A stretch of DNA of 64,000 nt from Chinchilla lanigera (taxonomy: Eukaryota > Chordata > Mammalia > Rodentia > Chinchillidae): positions 2,810,124 to 2,874,123 of the forward strand of contig NW_004955416.1 in NCBI RefSeq assembly GCF_000276665.1, in the 5' to 3' direction. The notes below the pieces were generated by a model. It did no database searches, had not been told where the DNA came from, and was given only the letters and a program-made list of their open reading frames with translations. Below are positions 39,090 to 50,119 of this stretch, piece after piece. Positions within the stretch are counted from its first letter, which is position 1. Each line of letters opens with the position of its first letter. Made by a program: the position numbers and the translations under genes.

Positions 39090-40765
39090 TTTGTATAGAA
39101 AATAATAATGTTTACAAGTATCTTATGGTAATTATTACATTTTTATGTCATTTAAGAAGGAAAAATAGAATTTAGAATATTACTATATTTTCAGAAAATA
39201 TTAGATTATCTACATGTCAAATTAAGTTAAACAAGAATCAAATTTATAATTTAATACTAATGAAATTTTAAACAAAGATTAGATGCCCCCTCAACAAAAA
39301 CAGCACAGAATTTTGCTAACAGCTTGAGTTATATCTCTACCTGTCATAATCACCTGGTAATATACAACTGAGGGGTTATTACATTTATATTAATTTCCAT
39401 CACTTCTGCAAAACAGGAAACTTAAAACTCTATAAATTCTTCCAAGACTTTCCTACTTATTTTCAATAACTAATTTACTGAATTTGTTACAAAATAGAAT
39501 AACTCTTAGTCAAAACTTGACTCTAGTATGTAGAGGGAAAAAGCTACAAAATCAAAAAACTGACATATGTAAAAGTCCCAAAACAACAGCCTGTTATAAA
39601 TATATGTTTAAAGTGACAATAAATCTAAATGCTTACAATGCTTCACTAGCATCTACAGGATTAAAAAAATGCAGTTCTTTCCTTTTCTTAAAACAAGTGA
39701 AGACTAATGTAAAATTATAGCTTTTGTAGATTGTTTTTTCATAATTACTCAGTTATTCACTAGAATATGTAAGACCTCTACTGGAATCTCTGTACCAATG
39801 TTCCATAAATGGATTTAACTATAAAAGCTTAGTTATATAATTTCTTTCATAAAAGCAATATATTTATGATATTTATGTCCTTAAAATATCCTATAGTAAA
39901 ATTGATATTTCTACACAGGAAAAGAAGGAACTATTCAGTCCCAGACAACCTGATAACATCTCTTTCAGCTATAGTTATAATTATCATGTACAAAGGTCCA
40001 AAGCAGAAGTTGTCAAGATTTAACATTAGCATTAATTTATGTCACAGTTGATCGTTACTGGAAAGATAATGGCAAAGCATCCATTTCTTCAAACATAGCA
40101 TGAATGGAAAAGGAAATTTCTTCTCAATTACTATTAATCTGCCCATTTTTAACTAAAATTGATTAGTAATTTCATTAGCCTTCCTTTTTGTGGAGGGCTG
40201 TTATTATTACATAGCTTCTCTAAAGTTATGAAGTTTGTGATTTTCAAGAAACCCGAGAACATCTAGTGTGATTCCCACCATTTTGTAGAATTAGTTTATA
40301 TTGAAAATTTAATGTTAAATTTCTTGGCACCTTAAAGGTGGAGGATTTGCACTCAGAATTTCATATTTTAAAGTGAACACTGTCAAGATCTTAAGTGTAC
40401 CGTTCTGGAGACAGCGAAGAAAGGCAGACTTGCATTCTTGATAGATAATCAAAACAGTTGTCATTAGCATTTATCTTCCCTGTGATTTCCTTTGAAAACT
40501 ATCTACTTTTTACATGAGCCATAACTAAACAAAAAGTGTTTTTCCTCTGTTTCCTTTTCAAGTAAAAGTAAAAATGTCCTGATACATAAAATAAGAATTA
40601 TTTTATCAGGCAAATTTGAAAAGAATTTCAGTGTTTCATATATTTTTTCATCAAAATCCTGAACTGTTATTAAGCTTTGATCAATATCAAATATAAAGTA
40701 TAACAATATGCAGTGATTTGAGACTAAGAAACGTTCATGATATAGTTTCATGATAAAATTTCTGA
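39090..40765. other. Unique AT-rich intron sequence
   Basis: No exon or repeat was recognised. Confidence 0.55.
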
Positions 40766-40775
40766 AAAGGCTTTT

Positions 40776-40820
40776 CTTGCCAGGCAGGTGCTTGTGCCGC
40801 TGAGCTATATCCCCGGCCCT
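40776..40820 (-). mobile_element. ID SINE fragment, reverse
   Basis: 'cttgccaggcaggtgcttgt' and 'gctatatccccggccct' are the 5' half of an ID read in reverse. The tail half is missing. Confidence 0.85.
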
Positions 40821-40846
40821 GGAAAGGTTTTGCTTAAAAGAAAATG

Positions 40847-41005
40847 AGCTGGCCATTGTGGCACACACCTGTAATCCCAGCACTTGGGAGGCTGAGGCAG
40901 GAGGATTGCAGCAATTCTGAGGCTAACCTAGGTTACACAGTAAGTTCAAGACCAGCCTGAACTACATGACGAGACCGTCTCAAAATACAAAATAAAACAA
41001 AACAG
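40847..41005 (+). mobile_element. B1-type SINE
   Basis: GAGCTGGCCATTGTGGCACA, 'cctgtaatcccagcacttgg', 'gaggctgaggcaggaggatt', 'gttcaagaccagcctgaact', then an A-rich tail. The 126-residue minus frame at 40503-40883 crosses this and the ID fragment and is not a gene. Confidence 0.95.
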
Positions 41006-41601
41006 GAAGAAAATAAAATACTCTGTCCCTTGGTACAGAAGAGAACAGATATTCTTCCTTTCTCCTTGTGAAAATATGTTAAGAAATACTGGCTTAAATT
41101 CCCTATCTAAAAAAAAAAAAATTTCCTCCCTCTTCAATATACCTATTAAATAAATAATCTACCTATTAGATAAATAATACTCTTCAACATCAAGTGTGTT
41201 GTTCTTTTTTATTGTCTGTCCTTTTTTTTCCTCTAGAAAGTATTCTCTATCAAAGACACCCTCATCTCACTTGGTCAGTGCCCTACCCTGTGTTTAGCAC
41301 TATGTGTCAAGCACATAGCAACCATTTAAAAATATTTGTTAAAAAAAAAAGAATGAGTGAACAATACTATTTGACAACTTTGGATGACCAACTGTAGTAC
41401 ACTAAATTCTTATTTTAAAATATCCTTTAATATAAAGGCATAAAATGCTTTTTTCCTTACCCTTCAAAAGATAAAAATATTTTTTCAAAAACTAGCTGGG
41501 ATATTAATAGTTGTAAGTTCTTTACTATTAAATAATACAGTAAATAAAACTTTCTGATTATACACTAAATAACAAAAAATGTAATTGGTCACTCAGCATA
41601 C

Positions 41602-41795
41602 CTTCACAAGTTTCAAAAGCTCATAGAGATCTTCAACCTCATCCCCTTCACATTTGGTGTATTCCCATCCTGTATCCAAGCTCCTTCCTCTGATGGTTCT
41701 GCGGTAGAGTGGAAGAGCCATTGCTTCTGCATACAAGTCAATGGCTTGATGACCCACTGTCTGATACATATAGCTATCCAGCTCATCAGACTTCT
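41602..41795 (-). CDS. DPH6: DPH6 coding exon 3
   Basis: This 194-nt exon encodes residues 40-104, from the codon shared with exon 2 (G|AG, Glu40) through KSDELDSYMYQTVGHQAIDL to LYELLKLVK. The acceptor is TTGCAG preceded by a pyrimidine-rich stretch, and the donor is AAG|GTATGC. It ends on a codon boundary (phase 0). An open frame runs through both splice sites for a short distance (41593-41889), but the extra residues on each side are intron read-through. This exon alone is enough to recognise DPH6. Confidence 0.96.
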
Positions 41796-44700
41796 CTGCA
41801 ACATTAAAAGTAGAAATGATCAGCAAAAAAGTAATAAAGAAAGAAAATTTCAAAGCCCAGGTCAGTATTACTGCTTGAAAAGTAGTCAAACTAAACTTAA
41901 AAGCTTACTTTATCTCAGTGCACTTATACAGAGGAATAATATATGACAATTCCATATTTTTCCATAGCTGCATTTAATTTAGTTCCTAGAAGCTCTACTC
42001 ATCTCTACTGCTAATGACAAATAAAAACTATACAGAATGTTTAAAAAGAGAAATACTATATATCCAATAAATTTGATTAATTTAGTCAATCAAAAATTTT
42101 ATTACATACATTTTTTAAAAAGCAAGGTTATTCAGTCATCTACACTTGAAGAAAAAAACTTTAATTAAATGTCTACTAGTTAATAAGTTACAAATACTTG
42201 CTGGAAAAATTTAGATGTTCTTAGTATATTTTATATTCAGTACTTCAATAAAACAAGTATACATTCAATATTGTTAGTGTAGTTACCAATGTGTATAGAA
42301 ACATAGCAACTTACAATAATCAATAATACAATCACTGGTTGTCACAAGATTTTATGAATACTAATATGGTTAAGATATTCAAAACAAATTAGTAATTTCA
42401 GATTTTATAAAGCTATAAATGAACTCAGAAATATACTGGAGAGACTTTTTGATCTTACAACTTTACTTACAAGAAAAAAGAATAGTGAACATACACAAGA
42501 TTATTTACAAAGATATACATTACAACATTATTTCTAGTGAAGTAAAAATTATTATGTATTCATATAATAAAATACTATGCAGCTATTAATGTAATTTGAG
42601 CATTTTCTAATTTGCATTCAGCAGACTACAAATCCCATAAGCTATTAATAAATATAGAATGAAAAAAAGGATTCCATATCAAATTAGTTTACAAAGTATG
42701 GGGATAAATAATGTTAAATACATGTTTTTAGCAATTCTTACCAGGCTAACATGTTTTCAAATCCTTCAACAAGGGGAGACAGTGTAAACTACCTCTCTAT
42801 CAACCTAGAGAATACTTAGAATTTACGGAAGTATTTGTGTTCCAAAGAAGAAATATGGGAAAAACAATTGTAGAATATTATTTAATGACATGGAAAATGT
42901 TCACAATACGTTAAATTAAAAAGAATTTACAAGTCATTTATTTGACATAGTTGTATCTGAGTATTATATATGTATATATAACAAGCACACTTTACACCAA
43001 AAATGAAATAATCCTAACAAAAAACATTAATAATGATAGTGCAAATACTCAACATTTAAAACCAACATCATGTGCCATGTCATATGGCTCACCATGTTAC
43101 TAATCCACACATCAGAATGAATTCCTGTAGAATGGAACTCTCATTATTATAATAAATCTATCTACTCCTGGTCTCAGTAGGAGTAGAGATATAGCCAAAG
43201 TTACTTAAAAACCTTTCAGTCTTTCTTCATCTCCAACTTAGATTGGATCTGTACGTCTATTGGTACTGAAAGTTATCAGTACTAAGGAATCAATTTATAC
43301 AAAGAAATCTGAGTTTAGCAAGAAACATTCTGAGGTTAGTATAATGAAATCATTGTATTACCTTCAAAAACTTAGTCAAAAATTTTTCTTTAAGGCTCCA
43401 TTTAGTCTTACCCACAATGTAACTTTTATTAGTGGAAGCTACATTCCAACAAATATTATGAGATCAAATAAAACCAAAAGGCTTCAACTCTCCCTCAAGC
43501 ACCTCAATTAACATTCCATAAATGTCCCTACTACAAATTGAAAGATACTTTTGTAAATTTTATGACAAATGCACATTATTCACATTGATGGTAATAAATT
43601 CTTTCCAGACTACCTATTAAAAACTCAAGATTATAACCTAACCAACTTTGCTCTATAGAATGAAGTCATCTCTAACAGTATTCCTCATTGAGACGCCTTT
43701 TACAACATGTCCCAAGGAAAGTCAACCAATAAAATATTCAATAATCCCAATACTCTGCTGACTTTAAATAGTATCTAAATCCTCTCTACCAACCCACAGC
43801 ACTCTACTGTCTTCTACAATTACTAGTTTCAGTTAATTCCACTTCCTATGTTTAACAATATTTTAAATAAATGGCTCCAGTCTACTAACAAGTATAATTT
43901 AAAGATATACTTTATATTATGACTTGCACCTAGAAGGGCCCTCCCGGACAAGCCTTTTGCACTCATGGGTGAGACTTTTGGGAGGTGACTGGATCATGGG
44001 TGTGTGATGCTGGATTACAGTGTGTGATACTTGGATTAAGAGTGAGTGAAAACTAAATTTAACACAAATCTGGGTGTATACAGTGAGATCCCCCAACCTC
44101 GCTGTGGGTGGCACCACCCAAAAGGTTTGTACCCTAGATGAAATTAAAGGAGGCTTGCTACATCCTGCCTCCTCTGCTACTGTTTCTCCTCCACAATGCC
44201 CCTCTGCCATGCTGCAGTCCTGCCTCCTCTGTGGACTGTTTCTCCTCCACAATGCCCCTCTGCCATGGTGCCCAGCCTTGGAGCCAGCAAACTATGGACT
44301 GAAAACTCTGTAAACTGTGAACAAAAAGACCCTCTTCTCCTTTAACTTGTGGGTATGAAGTATTTGGCCTTAGCAGTGAGAAAAATAACCAGGACACTTT
44401 ACTTGTCACTACTGTGCTAGGAAACAGTGAGTACATGGAAATTATACATTAATGATTCCATACAAGTTAAACATATTAATTCACATAGAAAAGATGAAGA
44501 CAAGATACAAACTTCAGGGAGGAAAATTATAATTATATCATACATGTAGTACATATTATATAAACATCTGCTTTTTAAACACTAAGAACGCTCAAGATAG
44601 CTTTGAAAGACCATCTTGCCTTACTGGCCACAAGGGAAAAAACGCAGTTTCTTTTCTTTGACATAGAATATGTATACAGAACATTGCATTTCCCACTCAT

Positions 44701-47700
44701 GCTCAAAGAGTGTTCTCTTTCTTATTTAAAGTTAGAACAATTAAAAAAAAAAAAAACACTTCTTAAAAATTAGCTATTATTCATCTTCAGAGTCTCAGCA
44801 CAAAATCCTACAGTATGCATTTACCCCTCTCTATAGAAACTATTCTATTTCTTCTTATAAATACTTATCTCTTATCTTTCCAGATTAATTGCAGCATTAA
44901 TTAGGTCCTGACCACAGCAGAAGTAGAAAATTCACATACCTTACTGAAATATCTGCCCACTATCCCAAAGCTAATTCAAGTGAGTTCATCAATTATTGTC
45001 TATCAACAAACTGAATTCATATGAGATACAGAGACATCCCAAGTGCTGAAGACTCAGAGGAAGACACAAGATAGAATCTCTTATAACCAATCTATTTGGG
45101 GATAAAAACAAAGATTAAAAGTATAGAAAACAACTACAAAATATAAAAGCAAAAATACAGGAGACTGGCAGGAAGGCAGGTAAAACAGAGGGAAAAAAAA
45201 GGAAAGGAAATACTCAGTTTTAGATTTTGATTCAACTACACTTACAGGTCACCTACTTCAAGCCATGAAGTATGATTAATGTTTTCACATATACTAGTCT
45301 CTTAATCCATCCTAAAATAAAAGTAATGCAAAAGCACAGAGCCTAAAATCAAGATGATAAAAAAATCTTAATAGAAAAGTCATGTAAAAAAGTAGCAATG
45401 TATAAAGTTAGATCAGTGCTAATCTTTTCATCCTCAGACTTCTGTTAATATTTGTATAACTAAAGAGTTTTAAAAGCCAATTGTGAATATATTGGTTTGA
45501 AAGTTCCAACTGTGAATACTTAAAAAAAAAAAACTGAAAGAAAATTGAAAAAGTACCTAAACTATGTGTGGATGTATTTTTTAATCATTGATAAACAAGG
45601 AGAAATATACACTTTATGTTTCTCTCAAGTCTCACAGTTTTCACTTACATCGAAGATAGATAAAACTGTATTTGTTTAAAAGTAACATTCATATTAAGAA
45701 TGCAGAATACATGTCTTATCTCCCAAGTTCCTTGAGGTAGGAGACTGTATGTTATCTCTCTGTATACTGCCTCCAACACTTGGAGATGAGGTGTAGCAGT
45801 CTCCTTGAGGTAGGAGACAGTAGGTCATCTCCCTACACACTGCCTCCAACACTCAGAGATGAGGTGTGGTAGAACAGCAGTGCACTCTGAAGTAAGATGG
45901 TTCAACTCTCAGCTTTAAAAATCTATGCTAACTGCTCTTTGGAAAAACAAAACTCTGAGCTTCACTATTCCTGTCTATTAAAAGTAAGACTGACAGTACC
46001 TCTTTCTACTGGCTGAAAGGAAAATTAAAGGATACACAGGTGAAAACAATGCTATGTAGCATCTAGCATCTAACAGGACTAAATATGTATTAGTTCTTTT
46101 TTCCTCTTCCGTATACATACAATAGAATGGGATCATGAAGATAAGTTTCACTCATTTTGAGAATTTCCTAGTAAAGGCATATACTTACCTCGGTTTTCAT
46201 CTGGTCTCAGATTTGCTAAAGCAACGATCTGATGGCCAGCAGCAATGCACTGCATCATATTATAACAGCTGTCCTTCCCACCACTAAAAATAAAACAGTG
46301 GAGAGCAAGTTAGAGAGACGGAGACAAGAGAGGGACACAGAACCAGGTTACTGACCGTTATTCAAAACAGAATCAGAATTTTAACAATTTTAAAACACAA
46401 TTTTAATAGATATTAAAATGGAACACATTATTTAATCATAATTAGCTTTTCAGAATATGTGAAACTTTAGCAATCAGAAAGGATACAAGAATTTCTAAAT
46501 CTTAAGCAAACTGAGCAAATGAATCTGAATGTCTAAGGTTGCTACTTATAAGCCCTTATGAAATTACATGCCACAAAAACAAAGAATATTCTAAACAAAG
46601 TATAATAACCCTCTAGTTTGTGATGGTCTTACTTAATATACAAAATACTTCATTAATTAAAAAATTATTTATATCTCAGCAAAACATTTACTATATATAC
46701 TACTTAGATGAAACTAAGTTTAAAAAAAAACTGTTCCAGCAAGCACTGGTTACTATCACCAATTAAAGGATCGAATTAAAAATTTGAGTCTGACAAAGCT
46801 TGACATACTTGCCTTTAAGATTTTGTAGACATGAGAACAAAATAATGAATTACACTGATAATGTTGGCCACCAATATTATCAGTATATCAGCCACCACTG
46901 TATATAAAATGCTCATTTCAGAGAGAAAGAGTGCAAGGAGCAAAAGGTAGTATTAAAAAAAGCCTGCACTCTCTCTTTTCAGATTCCCTTAAATGAGTCT
47001 TCCACAACTACCACTACTCAACTTCACTACTTTATTTCTCCAAATGAAAAAGAATTCTATAAAATATGAAAGATTGAAGAGTGTGCACCCCAAATCAGCA
47101 CTTAGCCTTACAATTTATTGTAAAATGTACTACCATCTCAAATATAGTTTCAAGGTACTACTTCCAACTACTTCCAAGTACCTAATCAAGGCTACCAGGG
47201 AGGGACTAGTGTCTAACAAAATGTTAACTGAGTGCTCTAAGAACAAAAAATTTTAAGAACAAAGGTAAACAACATTAAGAAGTGCTGACTGTCTTACTCT
47301 CCTCATAGCACTCCATAAGTTCACAAGCACAGTCAATCCTTGCTCTACCTTCCATTTCTCTGGGTTCGACATTTTTGTTGAAACAAAAATTGCATCTGGA
47401 ATGAATATGCACAGGTTCACTAAAATGCACTATTACAGCTATTTACATTGTATTAAGTATTACAAATAATCCAGAGATGACTTAAAGTATATTGGAGAAT
47501 ATCATAGGCTCTACGTGACATTTTATATGAAGGACTCTGCATCTGCAGATTTTAGAATCCAAAGAGGTGCTATAACAAATCTCCTACAATACTCAGGTAT
47601 AAATGTACAGTACATATTAGATCTTACAGATCTAATAATTAATCTTACAGATCTAATAATTAATCCTACAAATCAGATTTTCAGTTTCCAACTCTGGGAT

Positions 47701-49505
47701 ACTAAGCCAAGTTATTCAACACTTGGTTTACATACTTCATTACAGAGAGTGGCCCATTTTGATAATCTTCAAGGTATCATTCAACTATAAAATTCAATGA
47801 CTTGTTTACAAATTAATAAAATAGTGTTCTCTGGCCTAAAGGTATTAAAAAATCAGTTTCACTTATTCCTAACACACATACCTCTTATCTCTCATTGTCA
47901 TACACATACACAAACACAAAAAGATTCACTGTTCAGGTTCAAATGTATATATATAGGCAGGTAGATGGATATAAATACAGATACATAAAATATAAATATA
48001 CAGATATGTGATATATAAGACATAGGCACACATATGTCATGAACATATGTTAGTATAATAGTGTATTGATACTTACAATATATCTCCTGACATGCATAAA
48101 ACTCAATGTTTAGCAATAATTTTCAACCACTGCTTTTTTCAGTAACTTGATTATAAAAGCAACATATGCACATTACAGAATATTTGGTGGATTATGTGGA
48201 TCTTCTCTCCTTCCCTCCAAATTTCTGTCTTCAGTAGGCGTGTACTGTGCTAATCTTTAATATGTTTGGCAAACTGAATGTGGATGTCAATTACTCATTT
48301 CCTGGGCTACTTATAATTCTTATTTCTGAAAACCAAGTGAAAATCACAACGGTTAAAAGTTAATCATTTCCTTTACAAAGGACATTTACTAAATGACAAT
48401 ACTTATTTTGACTATTTTATATTCTCCTAAAAGTAAAAGGAATCAGAATATAGTATTCAATAGCTGCAGTAACTGGAACGTCGTATCCAGCCTATAATAG
48501 GTCAGTACTGTCAACCAGCACCAGTAACCTAGGGCAGTGTGTTAAACATTTATGAAATCTTCAATGTACTTCAAATGTAAACGCATTGTTGCAATGTACC
48601 TTAGACACTCATGACCCAGTTTCTCAGGAAACGAAATACTTAAGTAGTCGAAACTCTCTTTTCGGTATTGTGTGCTCTAGTACCTCAATTTAGAGATTGA
48701 GTGTTGAAACTTCTAACTGCCGTTTGGGGTTTGTCAGTCATATAACTTATTTATACACCAAATATGTTGGGTTATTAGGTAGTCCCACTCTTTTGGAATA
48801 TGGATGTTACCCCCACAGTTACAAAAGCAATTACAGCCGTGCTCCGTGAGCAGCTGAACTAGCTCTAGCCTAAAACAGTACAACTGTGTCCCCACAAGGG
48901 AAGCGATCTCCGGGGTTCCAGGGCAGAAACCCTGAGGGGCAGTGCGCAGTCCACGTCCATCCTGCAGAACCACATGTGCGATGGAAGGGAAGGGCCGAGG
49001 GACCTTGAAACGGAAGGTGGCGGGACACCAAAGACCCAAGGGCGCTACGGCGCACAACGAAGGGGACCGGGGAGAAAGGCAGGAGATAGTAACAGTCGAA
49101 TGACGGGCGGCTCTTCAACTTCAAGGCCCACGGGACCTTTCCCCAGCGCGGCGCAGGCAGTCCGGGATAACTAAACCTGCGCCTCCGGCGGCGCGGCCGG
49201 GCGCCGCACACTCTCCGGGTTCCCCAGACGAGCACGAGCACCAGCGCGAGGGCCGGCGGGCCGGGGGAGGGGCGCGCCGCCGCGCGGGCGCAGCCAGCCG
49301 GGAACCTGCCCGACGCCCCGCCTCTTCCTGTGGCCCGGAAGAGCTGCGAGCCCGACCTGACGCTCGGCGCAGACCCGTCTCCTTGGGCGCCAGCGGCTGC
49401 AGGAAGGGGCTAACGGCCGGCGGGGAGCTAGGAGCGGGGAGCGGGGAGCGGGGAGCGAGGAGACGGCCCCGTGCCGGGTTACCTGATCAAGGCCGCGACC
49501 CTCAT
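41602..49505 (-). CDS. DPH6: DPH6 (diphthine--ammonia ligase), first three coding exons; gene continues beyond the window
   Basis: DPH6 catalyses the last step of diphthamide synthesis: ATP-dependent amidation of diphthine on elongation factor 2, in the cytosol. Joining 49505-49483, 46283-46189 and 41795-41602 on the minus strand gives 312 nt, or 104 codons, with no stop. It starts MRVAALISGGKDS and ends ELLKLVK. SGGKDS (residues 8-13) is the PP-loop ATP-binding motif of this N-type ATP pyrophosphatase family. The segments SDELDSYMYQTVGH and LYAEAMALPLYRRTIRGRSLD agree with mammalian DPH6 as I remember it. All junctions are GT-AG and the phases match (2, then 1, then 0). The full protein is about 267 residues, so roughly the last 160 are encoded beyond position 1 or were missed. 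Residues 36-41 (DENREK) and 82-84 (GWE) differ from the human sequence I recall, which looks like ordinary divergence. The open frame and good splice sites argue for a working gene rather than a pseudogene. Confidence 0.95.
43920..44396 (+). mobile_element. MaLR-type solo LTR in DPH6 intron 2
   Basis: It begins 'tgacttgcacctagaagggc' and ends 'aaaaataaccaggaca'. Family marks are 'caccacccaaaaggtttgta', 'cttggagccagcaaactatg' and 'tatttggccttagcagtgag'. The AATAAA position carries AAAAAG. The LTR is antisense to DPH6 and holds an internal 55-bp duplication. Confidence 0.75.
44163..44272 (+). repeat. 55-bp tandem duplication inside the LTR
   Basis: TCCTGCCTCCTCTG... at 44163 is repeated from 44218. 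Both copies hold 'ctgtttctcctccacaatgc' and 'ccctctgccatg', with few differences. The neighbouring LTR copies in this window have a single copy. Confidence 0.88.
45729..45874 (+). repeat. Two-copy tandem repeat, 73-bp period
   Basis: Copy 1 starts TCCTTGAGGTAGGAGACTGT at 45729; copy 2 starts TCCTTGAGGTAGGAGACAGT at 45802. Shared parts include 'actgcctccaacact' and 'gagatgaggtgt'. By eye about 85-90% identical over the matched part. Confidence 0.88.
46189..46283 (-). CDS. DPH6: DPH6 coding exon 2 (PP-loop exon)
   Basis: This 95-nt exon encodes the rest of Ser8 to Arg39 (SGGKDSCYNMMQCIAAGHQI then VALANLRPDENR) plus the first base of codon 40. It supplies the glycines, Lys11, Asp12 and Ser13 of the ATP-binding loop. 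The acceptor on the minus strand is a T-rich tract ending TTTTTAG. The donor is CCGAG|GTAAGT, close to consensus. The exon is too short to stand out as an open frame and was found by translating the minus strand for DPH6. Confidence 0.94.
47621..47675 (+). repeat. 21-bp tandem repeat, about 2.6 copies
   Basis: ATCTTACAGATCTAATAATT+A at 47621-47641 is repeated exactly at 47642-47662 and then partially (ATCCTACAAATCA). Confidence 0.95.
49431..49460. repeat. Short tandem GGAGCGG repeat beside the DPH6 exon 1 donor
   Basis: About four copies of a 7-bp GC-rich unit lie 23 bp into intron 1, just downstream of the DPH6 exon 1 splice donor. On the minus (transcribed) strand it reads as repeated CCCCGCT. 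The final copy is altered (GGAGCGAGG). Confidence 0.8.
49483..49505 (-). CDS. DPH6: DPH6 coding exon 1
   Basis: This exon carries only 23 coding bases: the start codon (plus-strand CAT at 49503-49505), MRVAALI, and the first two bases of Ser8. The donor follows directly, reading CAG|GTAACC on the minus strand. It lies inside the CpG island, as expected for a first exon. The start is supported because MRVAALISGGKDS matches the known DPH6 N-terminus once exon 2 is joined. The 5'UTR would run upward from 49506; its start cannot be set from sequence alone. Confidence 0.93.
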
Positions 49506-49934
49506 GCTGCGTGCACTGCGCGTGCGTGTGGCGGGAGCTTGCGTCTGGGCGCCGAGGGCGCCGGCGCGCTTCCCTGACGCGCCGCGGGGCCTCGCGCGGG
49601 TGTTCGGTGCGCCGCCTGTTCGCGGCCCGGCGCTGCCGTCCGCTCGGCTCCCTGCAGAACGCCGGGGCGCCAAGGGCATGCTGCCTCGGCGCCTCGGTCC
49701 TGGGGCAAGGACGTTCCCGGCCCGAAAAGAACGATGTTTAGGCACGGACTGACCACCTAAGTGAGGGCACTGAAGCTGCGGGAAGGGCGGGTTCGCGTCG
49801 CGCGCCCTGGCCGGCGGCGCAGATCAGCTGTGCCGAGGGGATGTTCAAAGCCACACATTCTCAGAGCAGCCGTGCTGCAGCGGGGGAAGTTGCCGACCCT
49901 ACGCCGACCCAGGAAACTAACGTACGCCGGCTGT

Positions 49935-50115
49935 TCGACCTCTTTGTCCTCTACACCTGTAGGGGCCAGATGGGAAGTTGAGCCTCGATAGTTTTTAAAT
50001 GCGGGTTTAGCCCCATGACCTAGGCCTTAGGTTTCTTGCCCCTGAGAAGCTGGGAAGCTTATTAAGGCTCGTAACCAAACAGCAGTTGCCTTACGGGACG
50101 CAAAATGTAGCTTCG
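49935..50115. other. Upstream flank of the CpG island
   Basis: Transition from GC-rich to AT-rich sequence; nothing else was seen. Confidence 0.5.
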
Positions 50116-50119
50116 AAAT

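Larger units (their letters stand above)
41796..46188 (-). other. DPH6 intron 2
   Basis: 4393 bp between exons 2 and 3, AT-rich, with a MaLR-type LTR (43920-44396), a 73-bp tandem duplication (45729) and a weak MIR-like stretch (about 45890-46090). No other exon was seen. Confidence 0.85.
46284..49482 (-). other. DPH6 intron 1
   Basis: 3199 bp between exons 1 and 2. The exon 1 side lies in the CpG island and the rest is AT-rich. It contains the 21-bp tandem repeat at 47621. No other exon was recognised. Confidence 0.85.
48960..49930. promoter_or_regulatory. CpG-island promoter of DPH6, possibly bidirectional
   Basis: About 1 kb of GC- and CpG-rich sequence stands out sharply from AT-rich flanks. 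It has many GC-box-like runs (for example around 49255-49275 and 49305-49325) and no obvious TATA box at a fitting distance. It contains DPH6 exon 1 and reaches both about 500 bp into intron 1 and about 400 bp upstream. Such islands are typical promoters of broadly expressed genes. Human DPH6 has a divergent non-coding transcript from the same island (general knowledge); whether that holds here cannot be read from the sequence. Open frames within the island on both strands are by-products of GC-rich sequence. Confidence 0.85.

Noticed and set aside
40503..40883. 126-residue minus-strand open frame
   Set aside because: It runs through an ID fragment and the start of a B1 SINE, has no domain, and no splice or promoter context.
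1..41600. Search for DPH6 exon 4 and later exons
   Set aside because: No match to the expected downstream protein was found by eye on the minus strand. The intron is known to be long in other mammals, but a missed short exon cannot be excluded without tblastn.
41593..41889. 98-residue continuous frame around DPH6 exon 3
   Set aside because: Only 41602-41795 is exon; the first residues and the final VC are intron read-through beyond clear splice sites.
43917..44436. Overlapping 79-111-residue frames on both strands
   Set aside because: All lie in the LTR at 43920-44396 and its 55-bp duplication, so they reflect repeat sequence.
46470..46490. 'aatcagaaaggata' string resembling the reverse of the expected next DPH6 exon (SDYQ region)
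   Set aside because: It lies in intron 1, upstream of exon 3, and the flanking bases do not encode the expected protein.
48734..49991. Many open frames of 60-123 residues on both strands
   Set aside because: They are produced by stop-poor GC-rich CpG-island sequence. Only the 23 bases at 49483-49505 are supported as coding.
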